Source of the DNA: an uncultured Eubacteriales bacterium
Lineage (GTDB): Bacteria > Bacillota_I > Bacilli_A > RFN20 > CAG-288
Reading direction: 5' to 3'
DNA length: 51,676 bases
Assembly: GCA_900316035.1 (NCBI GenBank)
Contig: ONBI01000005.1
Location: 1-51,676, forward strand
Shown: in pieces, positions 8,172-16,198 of the stretch
Layout of the letters: every line of letters begins with the position of its first letter
Position numbering within the stretch: position 1 is the stretch's first letter
Program-made: the position numbers and the translations under genes
Notes under the pieces: model-generated
What the model saw: the letters and a program-made list of their open reading frames with translations, nothing else
The model's database searches: none
Told to the model about the DNA's origin: nothing

Positions 8172-9584
8172 ATGAAAAAATTACTCTTTGCGGCATTTCT
8201 GCCATTCCTCTTAACAACTTTCTCCCCTCTTTCGCTCTCTTCCGAAACGCGAGTCTACAAAGCTTCTTCGAAACAGGTTATGCGGTACTATGACAATACC
8301 AAAGCTCTCGATTTCACGGATTCCACCTCTGAAGAAATCAGCGCTTACTACGGAGATATCGGTTCCCGAAAAGGAGACGACCTTCTTCACTATCTTTATC
8401 AGAAGATCACTCCTAGCGAGATTCAGAACTTAAGCGATTATTCCAGCGAAGACAATCTCAAGAAAATCAGTGAAGTCGATGGAAGTTATTACCTCAATTA
8501 CGACGGCCTCACTACTGACAAGAAGTCGGTTTCTGCCTGGTATCAGATTACCGATCGTAACTGGTCAAAATCCTACGAAATCACTCCGACTACTTTCCAA
8601 TTCATTTCGTCTAAGGATGAGAATGCAAAGAATCTTTACTTCTATAACATGTACGTCTCCGATACTTCCAACAACGATACAACAAAGGCTTTCTCAAATC
8701 TCGTCAACAGCTTAAAAGCTGATACTACAACAGCGGCAGTTGATTGGGAGAAGAGAACACGTCCTTCATCGTTTATTCAGGTAGATAAGGAACATGTTTG
8801 GGCTAAAAACCACGGCTTCAAAGTAAAAGGTTCTGACGGAAAAGATGATTTCGTCGCCGGTGCACCGACTGACCTTCATCATCTTGTCGCTGCGGACCAT
8901 AACACCAATTCCAAAGGGCATAATGACTATTTCTACGGAACAGTAGAACACACGGAGAAAAACAAAATCGAAGCCTATCTTGCCGATGGCTCGACAGAAG
9001 TCTCCGGATGGAACATCACTACAAAAGATAAAGAAACCTTCGAACCTACCGATGAATGGAAAGGCGATATCGCCCGTTGCCTCTTCTATATGGCAACGCG
9101 TTATTCAAGAAAGCTCGATCAGAATTGCCAAGCCGAACCTTATCTCTATATCACGGAGGATAGAAGTTATACCGATGATAGCAACACCACCTTCCATGGT
9201 GTTCAGTACAATCTTTCCACTCTCTTAGAATGGAACAAACAGGATCCGGTCTCGGATTATGAAAGGCATAGAAACAATCTCATCTATAAGAACGTCCAGA
9301 ATAACCGAAATCCGTATGTCGATCATCCGGAATGGGTAAGCCGTGTCTTCGATAAGAACTGGAACGGAGATACTTCCGGGGACATTTCTTCGAAAGACGA
9401 TACCGACAATCCTAGTTTCTCTCTCTTCGGTCTATCCGAAGAGCAGTCTATAACGGTTGTGATTGTTATCGCCGTCGTAATCCTGATTGTCATTATTCTG
9501 ATTGTCCTTCTTTCACAGAAAGGGAAGAAGAAACGGAAACCTTATAAGAAGCCGAACAGAAAATCTTCGTCAAAAAAGAAGTAA
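8172..9584 (+). CDS. Membrane-anchored Endonuclease I-family nuclease
   Basis: The 470-aa protein has an N-terminal signal peptide (about residues 1-24), an extracellular nuclease region and a C-terminal membrane helix (about 430-452) followed by a Lys/Arg-rich tail, so the enzyme should be tethered outside the cell. The core has the Endonuclease I features KEHVWAKNHGF (about 203-213), then DLHHLVAADHNTNSKGHNDY, matching the His/Asn metal-nuclease motif of EndA and secreted Bsn-type enzymes. Function: degradation of extracellular DNA or RNA for nutrients or during DNA uptake. The codon use matches its neighbours. A hairpin terminator follows. Confidence 0.85.
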   Translation: MKKLLFAAFLPFLLTTFSPLSLSSETRVYKASSKQVMRYYDNTKALDFTDSTSEEISAYYGDIGSRKGDDLLHYLYQKITPSEIQNLSDYSSEDNLKKISEVDGSYYLNYDGLTTDKKSVSAWYQITDRNWSKSYEITPTTFQFISSKDENAKNLYFYNMYVSDTSNNDTTKAFSNLVNSLKADTTTAAVDWEKRTRPSSFIQVDKEHVWAKNHGFKVKGSDGKDDFVAGAPTDLHHLVAADHNTNSKGHNDYFYGTVEHTEKNKIEAYLADGSTEVSGWNITTKDKETFEPTDEWKGDIARCLFYMATRYSRKLDQNCQAEPYLYITEDRSYTDDSNTTFHGVQYNLSTLLEWNKQDPVSDYERHRNNLIYKNVQNNRNPYVDHPEWVSRVFDKNWNGDTSGDISSKDDTDNPSFSLFGLSEEQSITVVIVIAVVILIVIILIVLLSQKGKKKRKPYKKPNRKSSSKKK

Positions 9585-9612
9585 AATTTCTTAGAAGTTA
9601 TTCAGATTGTTA

Positions 9613-9647
9613 AAAAGGAGAAGTCCAAGTGACCTCTCCTTTTCTTT
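9613..9647. terminator. Bidirectional terminator between nuclease and recU
   Basis: AAAAGGAGA (9613-9621) pairs with TCTCCTTTT (9635-9643); an inner GTC/GAC pair extends the stem. The A-run and T-run allow termination for both converging genes. Confidence 0.8.
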
Positions 9648-10272
9648 ATAGTCTGAATGTCGAATCAATCGCTTCTAGTAGACGATAGGGAGGGAGGTAG
9701 GAACGCTCTACCTTGGTTCCTTTTTCTTGAAAGAACTCTCTTTTGAAACCAGGGTGAGAACCATCGGCGACTGCATCGAGAATGATTTTTGCCGGCATCA
9801 GATAGACTTCCTGATACGTTCGGAAGGATACTAAGAAGAAGCCGACTCCTCCGAGTTTCAGAATGAAATCGAGATGCCGATACTGCTGTTCTCGGATCAT
9901 CGAATAGGGAACTCTGTCGTGTTTTGTTTCCTTGCATTCGAAGTCGATATATTTCGCTTTGTAGATACCGACAAAATCGGTCGTGGATTTCTCTTGGAAG
10001 TAGGCTTCCGAGATCATGCCGGGATGCTCTTTCGACATCTTGACGACCTTGATCGGAGTAGGTCTTTTATAGAAGTCGGCGATTCCTTTTTCACGATAAA
10101 AGTCACAGCATTTTTCAATATCCGCTTCAAAGCCCATACCCATGTTGCTCTTGATGAGAGAGTTACGTAGACGCTGGGCTTCGGTCTGGTTTTCGGTTTT
10201 ACGATGATCGACGGTGCTTTTCTTTTCCGGAAGCTTCATCTCTCTTCCGTCAGGATATCGGATCGTGGTCAT
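9646..10272 (-). CDS. recU: Holliday junction resolvase RecU
   Basis: RecU cuts four-way DNA junctions during recombination and chromosome segregation in Bacilli. The 208-aa length is typical. The NMGMGFEADIE region (about 43-53) corresponds to the conserved start of the nuclease fold, and the catalytic core TTDFVGIYKAKYIDFECKET (about 94-113) carries the Asp, Glu and Lys expected of this PD-(D/E)XK-like enzyme. In Bacillus recU pairs with a penicillin-binding protein gene; here it follows a DEDD exonuclease with an ATGA overlap, so the two are probably co-translated. Confidence 0.93.
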   Translation of the reverse strand: MTTIRYPDGREMKLPEKKSTVDHRKTENQTEAQRLRNSLIKSNMGMGFEADIEKCCDFYREKGIADFYKRPTPIKVVKMSKEHPGMISEAYFQEKSTTDFVGIYKAKYIDFECKETKHDRVPYSMIREQQYRHLDFILKLGGVGFFLVSFRTYQEVYLMPAKIILDAVADGSHPGFKREFFQEKGTKVERSYLPPYRLLEAIDSTFRL

Positions 10273-11000
10273 AGATTCTCCTTCAGCATATAGCGGAAAT
10301 CCTCTAAAGTGAAAGCTTTCTTTTCTAGAACTGTTTCAGCAATTTTCTTATTCAGTTTCTCGGTAAATGGATTGATGAGATAATCCTTTTCGTATTCCTT
10401 CAGAAGCTCTTCTTCATGGGAAACGATATAGAAATAAACCTGCGAAAGAGCTAAGGCATCATAAAGAGGATTGTGTTGTTTTCCCTCAAAAGAAAGAGAG
10501 AACTTATCCCCAAGACGGGCTATCCCATAAGGTTTTCCGTTTTCATCAAGAAGTCTTTCTTCTAAATAAAGATAAAAGTCGAGAGCATTCTTCTTCACAT
10601 GCCGAAGGAAATTGACTTCGGTCTCTTCTTCGGCATCGGTCGTATGAGAAAGGATCTTCTGGTCCAAGGGACCATAATGAAGATACTTTTTATGATACGG
10701 GCGGAGAAGATTACTCACTTCCTTAACGACTTCCTTATAGCCTTTTCCTTCTCTCTGAAGTTGAAAAGAAGAAATACCGGTTATCTCCTCTACGACTTTT
10801 CCGATAGGCTCTTTGTTCTTGATCAAAGAAGAATACGTGAAATCCGGTTTCTTCGAAAAAGGAAGCAAAGAAGAAGGATCCTTCTTATACGCGACTAAGC
10901 CAAGCGCAATCGCGGTATGGGAAAACTCCGTCCCTTCGAAATCAAAGAAGACCAAAAGGTCCGATCCGTCTAACTTCTGATGCAAGAGAGGAAACGACAT
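10269..11000 (-). CDS. DEDD-type 3'-5' exonuclease-like protein
   Basis: The 243-aa protein has the exonuclease motifs in order: Exo I FFDFEGTEF (Asp and Glu near residues 20-22), Exo II HYGPLDQKIL (Asp near 112) and a final HNPLYDALAL (His and Asp near 176-181), which fits the DEDDh layout of DnaQ/RNase T-like enzymes. The substrate may be DNA or RNA. It lies between marR and recU, 1 nt after marR and overlapping recU by 4 nt (ATGA), so the three form one transcript. Its pairing with RecU suggests a DNA-repair role, which is inference. Confidence 0.8.
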   Translation of the reverse strand: MSFPLLHQKLDGSDLLVFFDFEGTEFSHTAIALGLVAYKKDPSSLLPFSKKPDFTYSSLIKNKEPIGKVVEEITGISSFQLQREGKGYKEVVKEVSNLLRPYHKKYLHYGPLDQKILSHTTDAEEETEVNFLRHVKKNALDFYLYLEERLLDENGKPYGIARLGDKFSLSFEGKQHNPLYDALALSQVYFYIVSHEEELLKEYEKDYLINPFTEKLNKKIAETVLEKKAFTLEDFRYMLKENL

Positions 11001-11001
11001 G

Positions 11002-11490
11002 CTATTCTCCGAGATGAAAATCCTTCAGCTCGTCACTCATGGCGCTAGGATTGGTGGAAAGCTCTAAGATACGGAAAAGATGTTTTGTCTCTTCTTCCCC
11101 GAGAATCTGGAACCATCCCGCAAAAAGATACATCATCTGCATATCACAGCAGTGTAAGAATCCCAGCCCTTCCTGGGTGACATTGACATAGACCTGACGG
11201 CGGTTGTCCTGATCGAGATCGCGCTGGATATAGCCTTTCTGTTCGAGGATGCGGAGATTAGCGGCGATATTGGGTCTTGATTCCTTCAAAGCATCGGCCA
11301 TCTCCGAAGGATGAGCGTTTTCATGCTTCTTGAGATACTGCATGATTCGGTAATCGGCCTGGGAAAGACCTAAGAAGAGATCGAGTTCTCCTAAGTCTCT
11401 GGCTTTGTTGAGATATTTCATGAGGGTCTCGACTTTCTTCTGCAGTTCTTCGTTTTCAATCGGATTCGCTAACGGTGTATTTTCAGCCAT
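11002..11490 (-). CDS. MarR-family transcriptional regulator
   Basis: The start chosen (MAENTPLANP, 162 aa) follows the SD AGGAGG 6 nt before the ATG; a longer open frame has no support. The winged helix-turn-helix covers about residues 40-125, with LSQADYRIMQYL, PSEMADALKESRPNIAANLR and a wing near DNRRQVYVNV. MarR dimers bind palindromes and respond to small ligands or stress. The gene heads the marR-exonuclease-recU operon, and an imperfect palindrome overlaps its promoter, so autoregulation and control of the two nuclease genes is likely. Confidence 0.88.
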   Translation of the reverse strand: MAENTPLANPIENEELQKKVETLMKYLNKARDLGELDLFLGLSQADYRIMQYLKKHENAHPSEMADALKESRPNIAANLRILEQKGYIQRDLDQDNRRQVYVNVTQEGLGFLHCCDMQMMYLFAGWFQILGEEETKHLFRILELSTNPSAMSDELKDFHLGE

Positions 11491-11514
11491 AAGCCACCTC
11501 CTGCTTTTGGCTCC

Positions 11515-11544
11515 ATTATACCAAAACAAAGCTCAAATAGTTAA
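11515..11544 (-). promoter_or_regulatory. marR promoter
   Basis: On the - strand TGGTATAAT is an extended -10 (TATAAT complementary to 11515-11520). TTAACT (complementary to 11539-11544) is a possible -35, with 18 bp between. Confidence 0.6.
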
Positions 11545-11561
11545 ATCTTCTAATTGTTTGA
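11533..11561. promoter_or_regulatory. Candidate MarR operator palindrome
   Basis: TCAAATAGTTA (11533-11543) and TAATTGTTTGA (11551-11561) are inverted repeats matching at 9 of 11 positions, with a 7-bp spacer. The palindrome covers the -35 region of the marR promoter, where bound repressor would block RNA polymerase. Confidence 0.6.
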
Positions 11562-11573
11562 AAGACATTAGAA

Positions 11574-11596
11574 AAGCCTGCCGAAGCAGGCCTTTC
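11574..11596 (-). terminator. Terminator after nfnB
   Basis: On the - strand a GC-rich stem (GCCTGC/GCAGGC) with loop TTCG is followed by TTTTCT. It lies between the end of nfnB and the marR promoter. Confidence 0.8.
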
Positions 11597-11615
11597 TATG
11601 TCTATAGGAGAAGAT

Positions 11616-13112
11616 TTACTTCTGCAGATATTCGTCAATCGCCTTAGCGGCTTTACGGCCGGCACCCATCGCAAGGATTACGGTCGCTGCACCGGTAACG
11701 GCATCACCGCCGGCAAAGACACCATCCTTGGTGGTCTCATTGGTCTCTTCGTTGACGATGAGACAGCCGTGCGGATTGGTCTCAATACCCGGAGTGGTCG
11801 CTTTGATCAGCGGGTTCGGGGAAGTACCGATAGCGATGATGACACAGTCGCAGGGAATCGTGTAGATGGCTTGAGGATCCTCTTCGAGAGAGACCGGAAC
11901 CGGTCTTCTACGGCCGGAGGCATCGGGTTCCCCGAGCTTCTGTTTCTGAACACGGATACCCGTGACACAACCGTAGTTCGGGTTGAATTCCGGAGAACGC
12001 GGAGACGGAGAACCGGTTCTATCTTCTAAGATCTCGACCGGATTGCGGAGCAGATCGAAGACGACACCTTCTTCCTCAGCGTGTTCGACTTCCTCTTTAC
12101 GGGCCGGAAGTTCGGCTTTGGAACGGCGGTAGACACAGGTGACTTTCTTAGCACCTAAACGGAGAGGAGTACGGCAGGCATCCATCGCGACGTTACCACC
12201 GCCGACGACAACGACGTTCTTGGCGTGTTCGATCGGAGTGTGGCTTCCTTCCTGATACGCCTTCATGAGGTTGACACGGGTGAGGAATTCGTTAGCGGAA
12301 TAGACGCCTTTCGCATTTTCTCCGGGGATACCTAAGAAACGCGGAAGACCGGCGCCGGTTCCGACGAAGCAGGCTTCGAAATGATATTCCTTCATCAGTT
12401 CATCGATGGAGAGGACTCTACCGATAACCATATCGGTGAGGATGGTGACACCCATTCTCTTGAGTCCTTCGATTTCGTTCTGAACGATGGCTTTCGGAAG
12501 ACGGAATTCCGGAATACCGTACATCAAGACACCGCCGGCGACATGGAGCGCTTCAAACATGGTGACATCGTAACCGGCTTTCGCTAAATCGTAAGCGCAG
12601 GCTAAGCCCGAAGGACCGGAACCGATGATGGCGACCTTGTGGCCGTTCTTCTCGATTTCCGGAGTGACCGGTTTTACATGCTCCCGGTGATAATCGGCGA
12701 CGAATCTTTCGAGTCTTCCGATACCGACCGCTTCGCCCAACCCTTTGACGACCATCTTGCCATCCGCATCTTTTTCGCGGACCGGCATCTTGGCGCGAAG
12801 GCAGTTCTTCTCGCACTGGCTCTCCTGCGGGCAGACACGTCCGCAGACTGCCGGAAGCGAAGAGGACTGGGTGATGATCTGATACGCTTCTTCAAATTCG
12901 CCCTGAGCAATTTTCGCGATGAAGGCAGGGATGTTGATGTGGACCGGGCATCCGGGGACGCAACCCGGATTCTTGCACTGCATGCAGCGCTTCGCTTCGT
13001 CGATTGCCATCTCCTCGGTGTAACCGCGGGCGACTTCATCAAAGTTGTGACGGCGGACTTCCGGCGCCTGCGTCGGCATCGGGTTCTTCGTCGCTCTCAT
13101 ATTGAATGCCAT
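11616..13112 (-). CDS. nfnB: NfnB: large subunit of NADH-dependent ferredoxin:NADP+ oxidoreductase (GltD-like)
   Basis: The 498-aa protein has an N-terminal iron-sulfur part with CMQCKNPGCVPGCP (about 43-56) and CGRVCPQESQCEKNC (about 90-104), ligands for two [4Fe-4S] clusters. A GltD-type flavoprotein follows, with the FAD-binding GSGPSGLACAYDLAKAG and the NADPH-binding VVVGGGNVAMDAC. Standing alone it could be read as glutamate synthase beta subunit, but the NfnA-type gene directly before it (2-nt gap) and the absence of gltB indicate the electron-bifurcating transhydrogenase, which links NADH, NADPH and ferredoxin pools. Such an enzyme implies an anaerobic, ferredoxin-using metabolism. Confidence 0.88.
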   Translation of the reverse strand: MAFNMRATKNPMPTQAPEVRRHNFDEVARGYTEEMAIDEAKRCMQCKNPGCVPGCPVHINIPAFIAKIAQGEFEEAYQIITQSSSLPAVCGRVCPQESQCEKNCLRAKMPVREKDADGKMVVKGLGEAVGIGRLERFVADYHREHVKPVTPEIEKNGHKVAIIGSGPSGLACAYDLAKAGYDVTMFEALHVAGGVLMYGIPEFRLPKAIVQNEIEGLKRMGVTILTDMVIGRVLSIDELMKEYHFEACFVGTGAGLPRFLGIPGENAKGVYSANEFLTRVNLMKAYQEGSHTPIEHAKNVVVVGGGNVAMDACRTPLRLGAKKVTCVYRRSKAELPARKEEVEHAEEEGVVFDLLRNPVEILEDRTGSPSPRSPEFNPNYGCVTGIRVQKQKLGEPDASGRRRPVPVSLEEDPQAIYTIPCDCVIIAIGTSPNPLIKATTPGIETNPHGCLIVNEETNETTKDGVFAGGDAVTGAATVILAMGAGRKAAKAIDEYLQK

Positions 13113-13114
13113 AA

Positions 13115-13966
13115 CTAGTTAGCCCCCTTAAGAAGATTGCACTCGTCGTCGTACTTCTTTCTCTCCCAGCTGCGATACATCGTATTTCTTTCCGCAGCGG
13201 AATCGTAATCGACTTCCCAGCCATCGAAGTCCGGGCCATCGACACAGGCAAACTTCATCTTGCCACCGACTAAGACACGGCAGCAACCGCACATACCCGT
13301 ACCATCGATCATGATCGGGTTCATGCTGACGACGGTCTTGATGTTGTACTTCTTAGTGAGAAGAGCGATGTTCTTCATCATGACGATAGGGCCGATTGCG
13401 ATGACTTCATCGAATTCATTGTCTTTCCCCTGTCTTAAGAGGATTTCGTCCTCAAGGCCTTTCGTGACAAAGCCCTGGGTTCCCCAAGTGCCATCATCGG
13501 ACATCTTGATGAACTTATTGGAAGCTTCTTCAAATTCCTTTTCCAGGATGACAAGATCCTTGTTGCGGAAACCGGCGACCGAGCAGACATCGGCACCGAG
13601 CTGATGAAGCTTATAGGCTAAAGGATAAGCAATGGCGCATCCGGCACCGCCACCGACGATAGCGACATGCTTAAGACCTTCCAGTTCGCTAGGTTTTCCT
13701 AACGGACCGACGAAATCGGCTAAGCTCTCCCCGACCTTGATCTGGTTGAGTTCAAGAGTAGAAGCACCGACGATCTGATAGATGATCGTGACGGTCCCTT
13801 TTTCCGGATCTGTACCGGCGACGGTGAACGGGATACGTTCGCTATCGGCATAGGTGCGGAGAATGATGAACTGACCAGGTTGTGCCTTCTTGGCGACGAA
13901 AGGAGCTTCGATAACCAAACGAGTGATCGTCGGGTTGAGAATATCCTTCTCTACGATTCTGAACAT
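13115..13966 (-). CDS. nfnA: NfnA: small FAD/NAD/[2Fe-2S] subunit of the bifurcating transhydrogenase
   Basis: The 283-aa protein resembles ferredoxin-NADP reductase/PyrK proteins: an N-terminal flavin-binding barrel with PGQFIILRTYADSERIPFT (about 30-48), a nucleotide-binding GGGAGCAIAYPLA (about 106-118), and a C-terminal [2Fe-2S] site with DGTGMCGCCRVLVGG and a later FACVDGPDFDG. These are the sulfide dehydrogenase SudB/NfnA features. The start follows a strong SD (AGGAGGT). With NfnB it forms the cytosolic complex; a TACAAT about 40 nt upstream may be its -10 box. Confidence 0.88.
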   Translation of the reverse strand: MFRIVEKDILNPTITRLVIEAPFVAKKAQPGQFIILRTYADSERIPFTVAGTDPEKGTVTIIYQIVGASTLELNQIKVGESLADFVGPLGKPSELEGLKHVAIVGGGAGCAIAYPLAYKLHQLGADVCSVAGFRNKDLVILEKEFEEASNKFIKMSDDGTWGTQGFVTKGLEDEILLRQGKDNEFDEVIAIGPIVMMKNIALLTKKYNIKTVVSMNPIMIDGTGMCGCCRVLVGGKMKFACVDGPDFDGWEVDYDSAAERNTMYRSWERKKYDDECNLLKGAN

Positions 13967-14171
13967 TGAGGTACCTCCTGTTTCTGATGGATATTGTAGA
14001 TTAAATGAAAGGGCTTATCTAGACGAAATTTACTTGTATTAATCGATTTCGAGAAAAATATAGGGGTTTCAGGGAAGATTACTGCGCAGAAAAGGAAGGT
14101 GAGACAGGAAAAGAGCAGAAAACGCGCACTCCCCTCTTCTAAAAGAAAGCTTAAAGAAGTTTGTTTTCTAG

Positions 14172-14200
14172 TTCAAAAAAAGGTATTAAGAAGATATAAT
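14172..14200 (+). promoter_or_regulatory. gpsB(-rnpB) promoter
   Basis: TTCAAA (14172-14177) and TATAAT (14195-14200) are separated by 17 bp. Because rnpB starts only a few bases after gpsB and no separate promoter is evident, this promoter may also drive RNase P RNA. Confidence 0.6.
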
Positions 14201-14221
14201 AAGGCACGTAGGAGAAAGCCT

Positions 14222-14593
14222 ATGCCTGTAAAACTTCTGCTCGATTCCAATAAGGTCTATCACAAAGTCTTTGAAGGTTCTAAACCTGGTTACGATGCGC
14301 TTCAGGTGGATTCTTTTTTGGATATTGTCATCAAAGACTACGATACGTTTGCTTCTTATGTCGCGGTGACCGATCAGGAGATCAGCAATCTGAAAGCGAA
14401 AGTCGATGTTCTGACAAGTCAGCTTTCGAAAGCCCAGGCCGAAAAAGCCAGTCTTGAAGCGAAGATGGGAGAAATCTCCTCCCATGAAGACACTTCCTTG
14501 AACAATCTCGAATTGCTCCGGAAGATCTCGGCTTTAGAGAAAGCTCTATCGAAACTCGGCGTGAATCCTACCACGATCGAAGAGAATCTTTGA
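14222..14593 (+). CDS. gpsB: GpsB/DivIVA-family cell division protein
   Basis: The start used here gives 123 aa and has the SD TAGGAG; an open frame extends upstream but includes the promoter. The DivIVA-type membrane-binding N-terminus (VFEGSKPGYDALQVDSFLDI, about 17-36) is followed by a coiled coil (about 50-85) and a second helical segment with leucine heptads (about 95-112). GpsB coordinates penicillin-binding proteins and moves between side wall and septum. The position immediately upstream of rnpB matches Bacillus, which supports GpsB rather than DivIVA itself. Confidence 0.85.
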   Translation: MPVKLLLDSNKVYHKVFEGSKPGYDALQVDSFLDIVIKDYDTFASYVAVTDQEISNLKAKVDVLTSQLSKAQAEKASLEAKMGEISSHEDTSLNNLELLRKISALEKALSKLGVNPTTIEENL

Positions 14594-14596
14594 TTT

Positions 14597-14960
14597 TCAT
14601 CCGGCCCGGATGACTGCTGGAAGAGCAACTTTGTTGCGACCTTCCAGAGGAAAGTCCATGCTCGCGCTTCCTGTGACGGAAGCAGTGTCTGTGCAAGGCT
14701 AATCAATAAGCCTTGGCTAGGAGGAGTCCTAGACGGCGGAAGAGGACCTAAAGCGAAAGCCATGGTGCTTCTTCCTGAAAGCTCCACAGTGACGAAACGG
14801 AGAGAAATCTCCGGAATGAAACGACGGAAAGCCCCACAAGCGAGAAACCTAAATTTTGGTAAGGGAAGTCTCAAAGAGGAATAAGAACTCCGAAAGACAG
14901 GTGCTTGCACCTAGATAAATTGTCATCCTCGACAAAACATGGCTTACAGGGCCGGAACTC
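14597..14960 (+). ncRNA. rnpB: RNase P RNA (type B-like)
   Basis: Conserved P4 strands are clear: GAGGAAAGTCCATGCTCGC near 14646-14664 and ACAAAACATGGCTTACAG near 14932-14949. The central ACAGTGACGAAAC and the GCGAGAAACCTAAATTTTGG segment match the Bacillus RNA. Helix P1 forms from TCCGGCCC (14600-14607) and GGGCCGGA (14949-14956), which sets both ends. The region between the AGATA motif (about 14913) and the P4 3' strand is very short, so the P15-type arm is reduced. The RNA is the catalytic subunit that matures tRNA 5' ends. It begins right after the gpsB stop and precedes pgsA. Confidence 0.93.
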
Positions 14961-15000
14961 AAATTCTCTTTTTTACGAAAAAAGAACAGGGAAAAGAAAA

Positions 15001-15675
15001 ATGAATCTACCGAACCGAATTACGTCTATCCGCTTAATCGTGACTTTTTTGTTGATTTTCCTTTTCTCTTTGGAACTCATCCCCGGTGCTGCTTCCCGTT
15101 GGGCAGGAGAACTTGTTATCGCCGGTTTCCACTGCGGTTTCAGTTGGATTGATTTGGTCTCTGCGATTCTCTTCGGCTGTGGTGCTATCACCGATGCCAT
15201 CGACGGCCATATCGCAAGAAGCCGTCATCTCATCACCAACTTAGGAAAATTCCTCGATCCTTTAGCCGATAAATTCTTAGTCGATTCTTCTTTTATTCTC
15301 CTCTGTGCCAGAACCGATTTCAGCGGTCATCATCAGGTTCTTCCTTTCTTAGTCGTTCTCTTCATCGGAAGAGACTTAGCGATGGATGGCTTACGTATCT
15401 TAGCTTCCGGACAAGGAAAAGTCTTAGCCGCCAATATCTACGGCAAAGTCAAAACGGCGATTCAGATGGCTCTGATCCCGATTCTTTTCCTCAACGGCTT
15501 TCCCTTCTCTCTCTTCAACTTCACCGGTGGCTTAGACGCCTGGATGAATACGCGTTGGGAATACACCTATATCCTCACCAATACTCTTACGGGTATTTCT
15601 TTATTCTTCTCGCTTTTATCGATGGTGATTTATTTTGTGCAGAATAAAGATGTCTTGAAGGAGGAGAAAAAATAG
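15001..15675 (+). CDS. pgsA: CDP-diacylglycerol-glycerol-3-phosphate 3-phosphatidyltransferase
   Basis: PgsA makes phosphatidylglycerol phosphate from CDP-diacylglycerol, the committed step to phosphatidylglycerol. The 224-aa protein is membrane-embedded, with about five to six helices. The CDP-alcohol phosphotransferase motif D-x2-D-G-x2-A-R-x8-G-x3-D-x3-D is complete (DAIDGHIARSRHLITNLGKF, then LDPLAD). The start MNLPNRITSIRL is the usual PgsA beginning and follows AGGGAAAAG; the frame continues upstream into rnpB and was not used. It is followed by cinA after 2 nt, as in Bacillus. Confidence 0.95.
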   Translation: MNLPNRITSIRLIVTFLLIFLFSLELIPGAASRWAGELVIAGFHCGFSWIDLVSAILFGCGAITDAIDGHIARSRHLITNLGKFLDPLADKFLVDSSFILLCARTDFSGHHQVLPFLVVLFIGRDLAMDGLRILASGQGKVLAANIYGKVKTAIQMALIPILFLNGFPFSLFNFTGGLDAWMNTRWEYTYILTNTLTGISLFFSLLSMVIYFVQNKDVLKEEKK

Positions 15676-15677
15676 CT

Positions 15678-16190
15678 ATGGAACGGAAAGATCTGCTCGA
15701 ACTTTTAGTCAAGAAGAATCTCACTCTCTCCTGCATGGAGAGTCTTACCGGAGGTTTATTCGCCTCGACTTTCACTTCGATTCCGGGCGCTAGCCAAGTC
15801 TTCTTAGGCGGAGCTGTCACTTACCAGGACAAAGTCAAAGAGGAATTCGGTGTCAGCGAAAGCATCGTCAAACAATATGGGGCAATCTCGAAAGAATGTG
15901 CCAAAGAGATGGCTCTCAACGCTTCCTTGTTCTTCGATAGCGATGTTGCTGTCTCCTTCACAGGCAACGCCGGACCCGATGCTCAGGAAGGTAAACCGGT
16001 CGGGCTTGTCTATATCGGCATCAAGGTGAAAAATGCTGTTTCCGTCTACGAACTCCACCTCACCGGAGAAAGAAACTTCATCCGCCGACAGTGTGTCGAC
16101 TTCGCCTTTGAAAAACTCATTGAAAAAATTTCTGCCTTAGATGGAACAAAAAACGTTCTCCAAGACAATATATCTAATGAGAAGGAGTAA
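15678..16190 (+). CDS. cinA: CinA C-terminal domain protein, NMN amidohydrolase type
   Basis: The 170-aa protein contains only the CinA/PncC deamidase domain, lacking the N-terminal MoCF-like domain of full CinA (about 415 aa). Conserved features are [20 protein letters not shown] (about 17-36), [11 protein letters not shown], and [17 protein letters not shown] (about 94-110). PncC enzymes convert nicotinamide mononucleotide to nicotinate mononucleotide in NAD recycling; the gene is linked to recA and competence in several Firmicutes. Position between pgsA and recA is conserved. The SD GGAGG overlaps the end of pgsA. Confidence 0.9.
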   Translation: MERKDLLELLVKKNLTLSCMESLTGGLFASTFTSIPGASQVFLGGAVTYQDKVKEEFGVSESIVKQYGAISKECAKEMALNASLFFDSDVAVSFTGNAGPDAQEGKPVGLVYIGIKVKNAVSVYELHLTGERNFIRRQCVDFAFEKLIEKISALDGTKNVLQDNISNEKE

Positions 16191-16198
16191 AACTCAAA

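Noticed and set aside
11598..13118. Several + strand open frames opposite nfnB (for example 11598-12029 and 12639-13118)
   Set aside because: nfnB has full motifs on the - strand; these are antisense shadows with biased composition.
16141..16198. SOS (LexA) box before recA
   Set aside because: GAAC and GTTC halves are present at 16144-16158 but 7 bp apart, not the 4 bp of the Gram-positive consensus.
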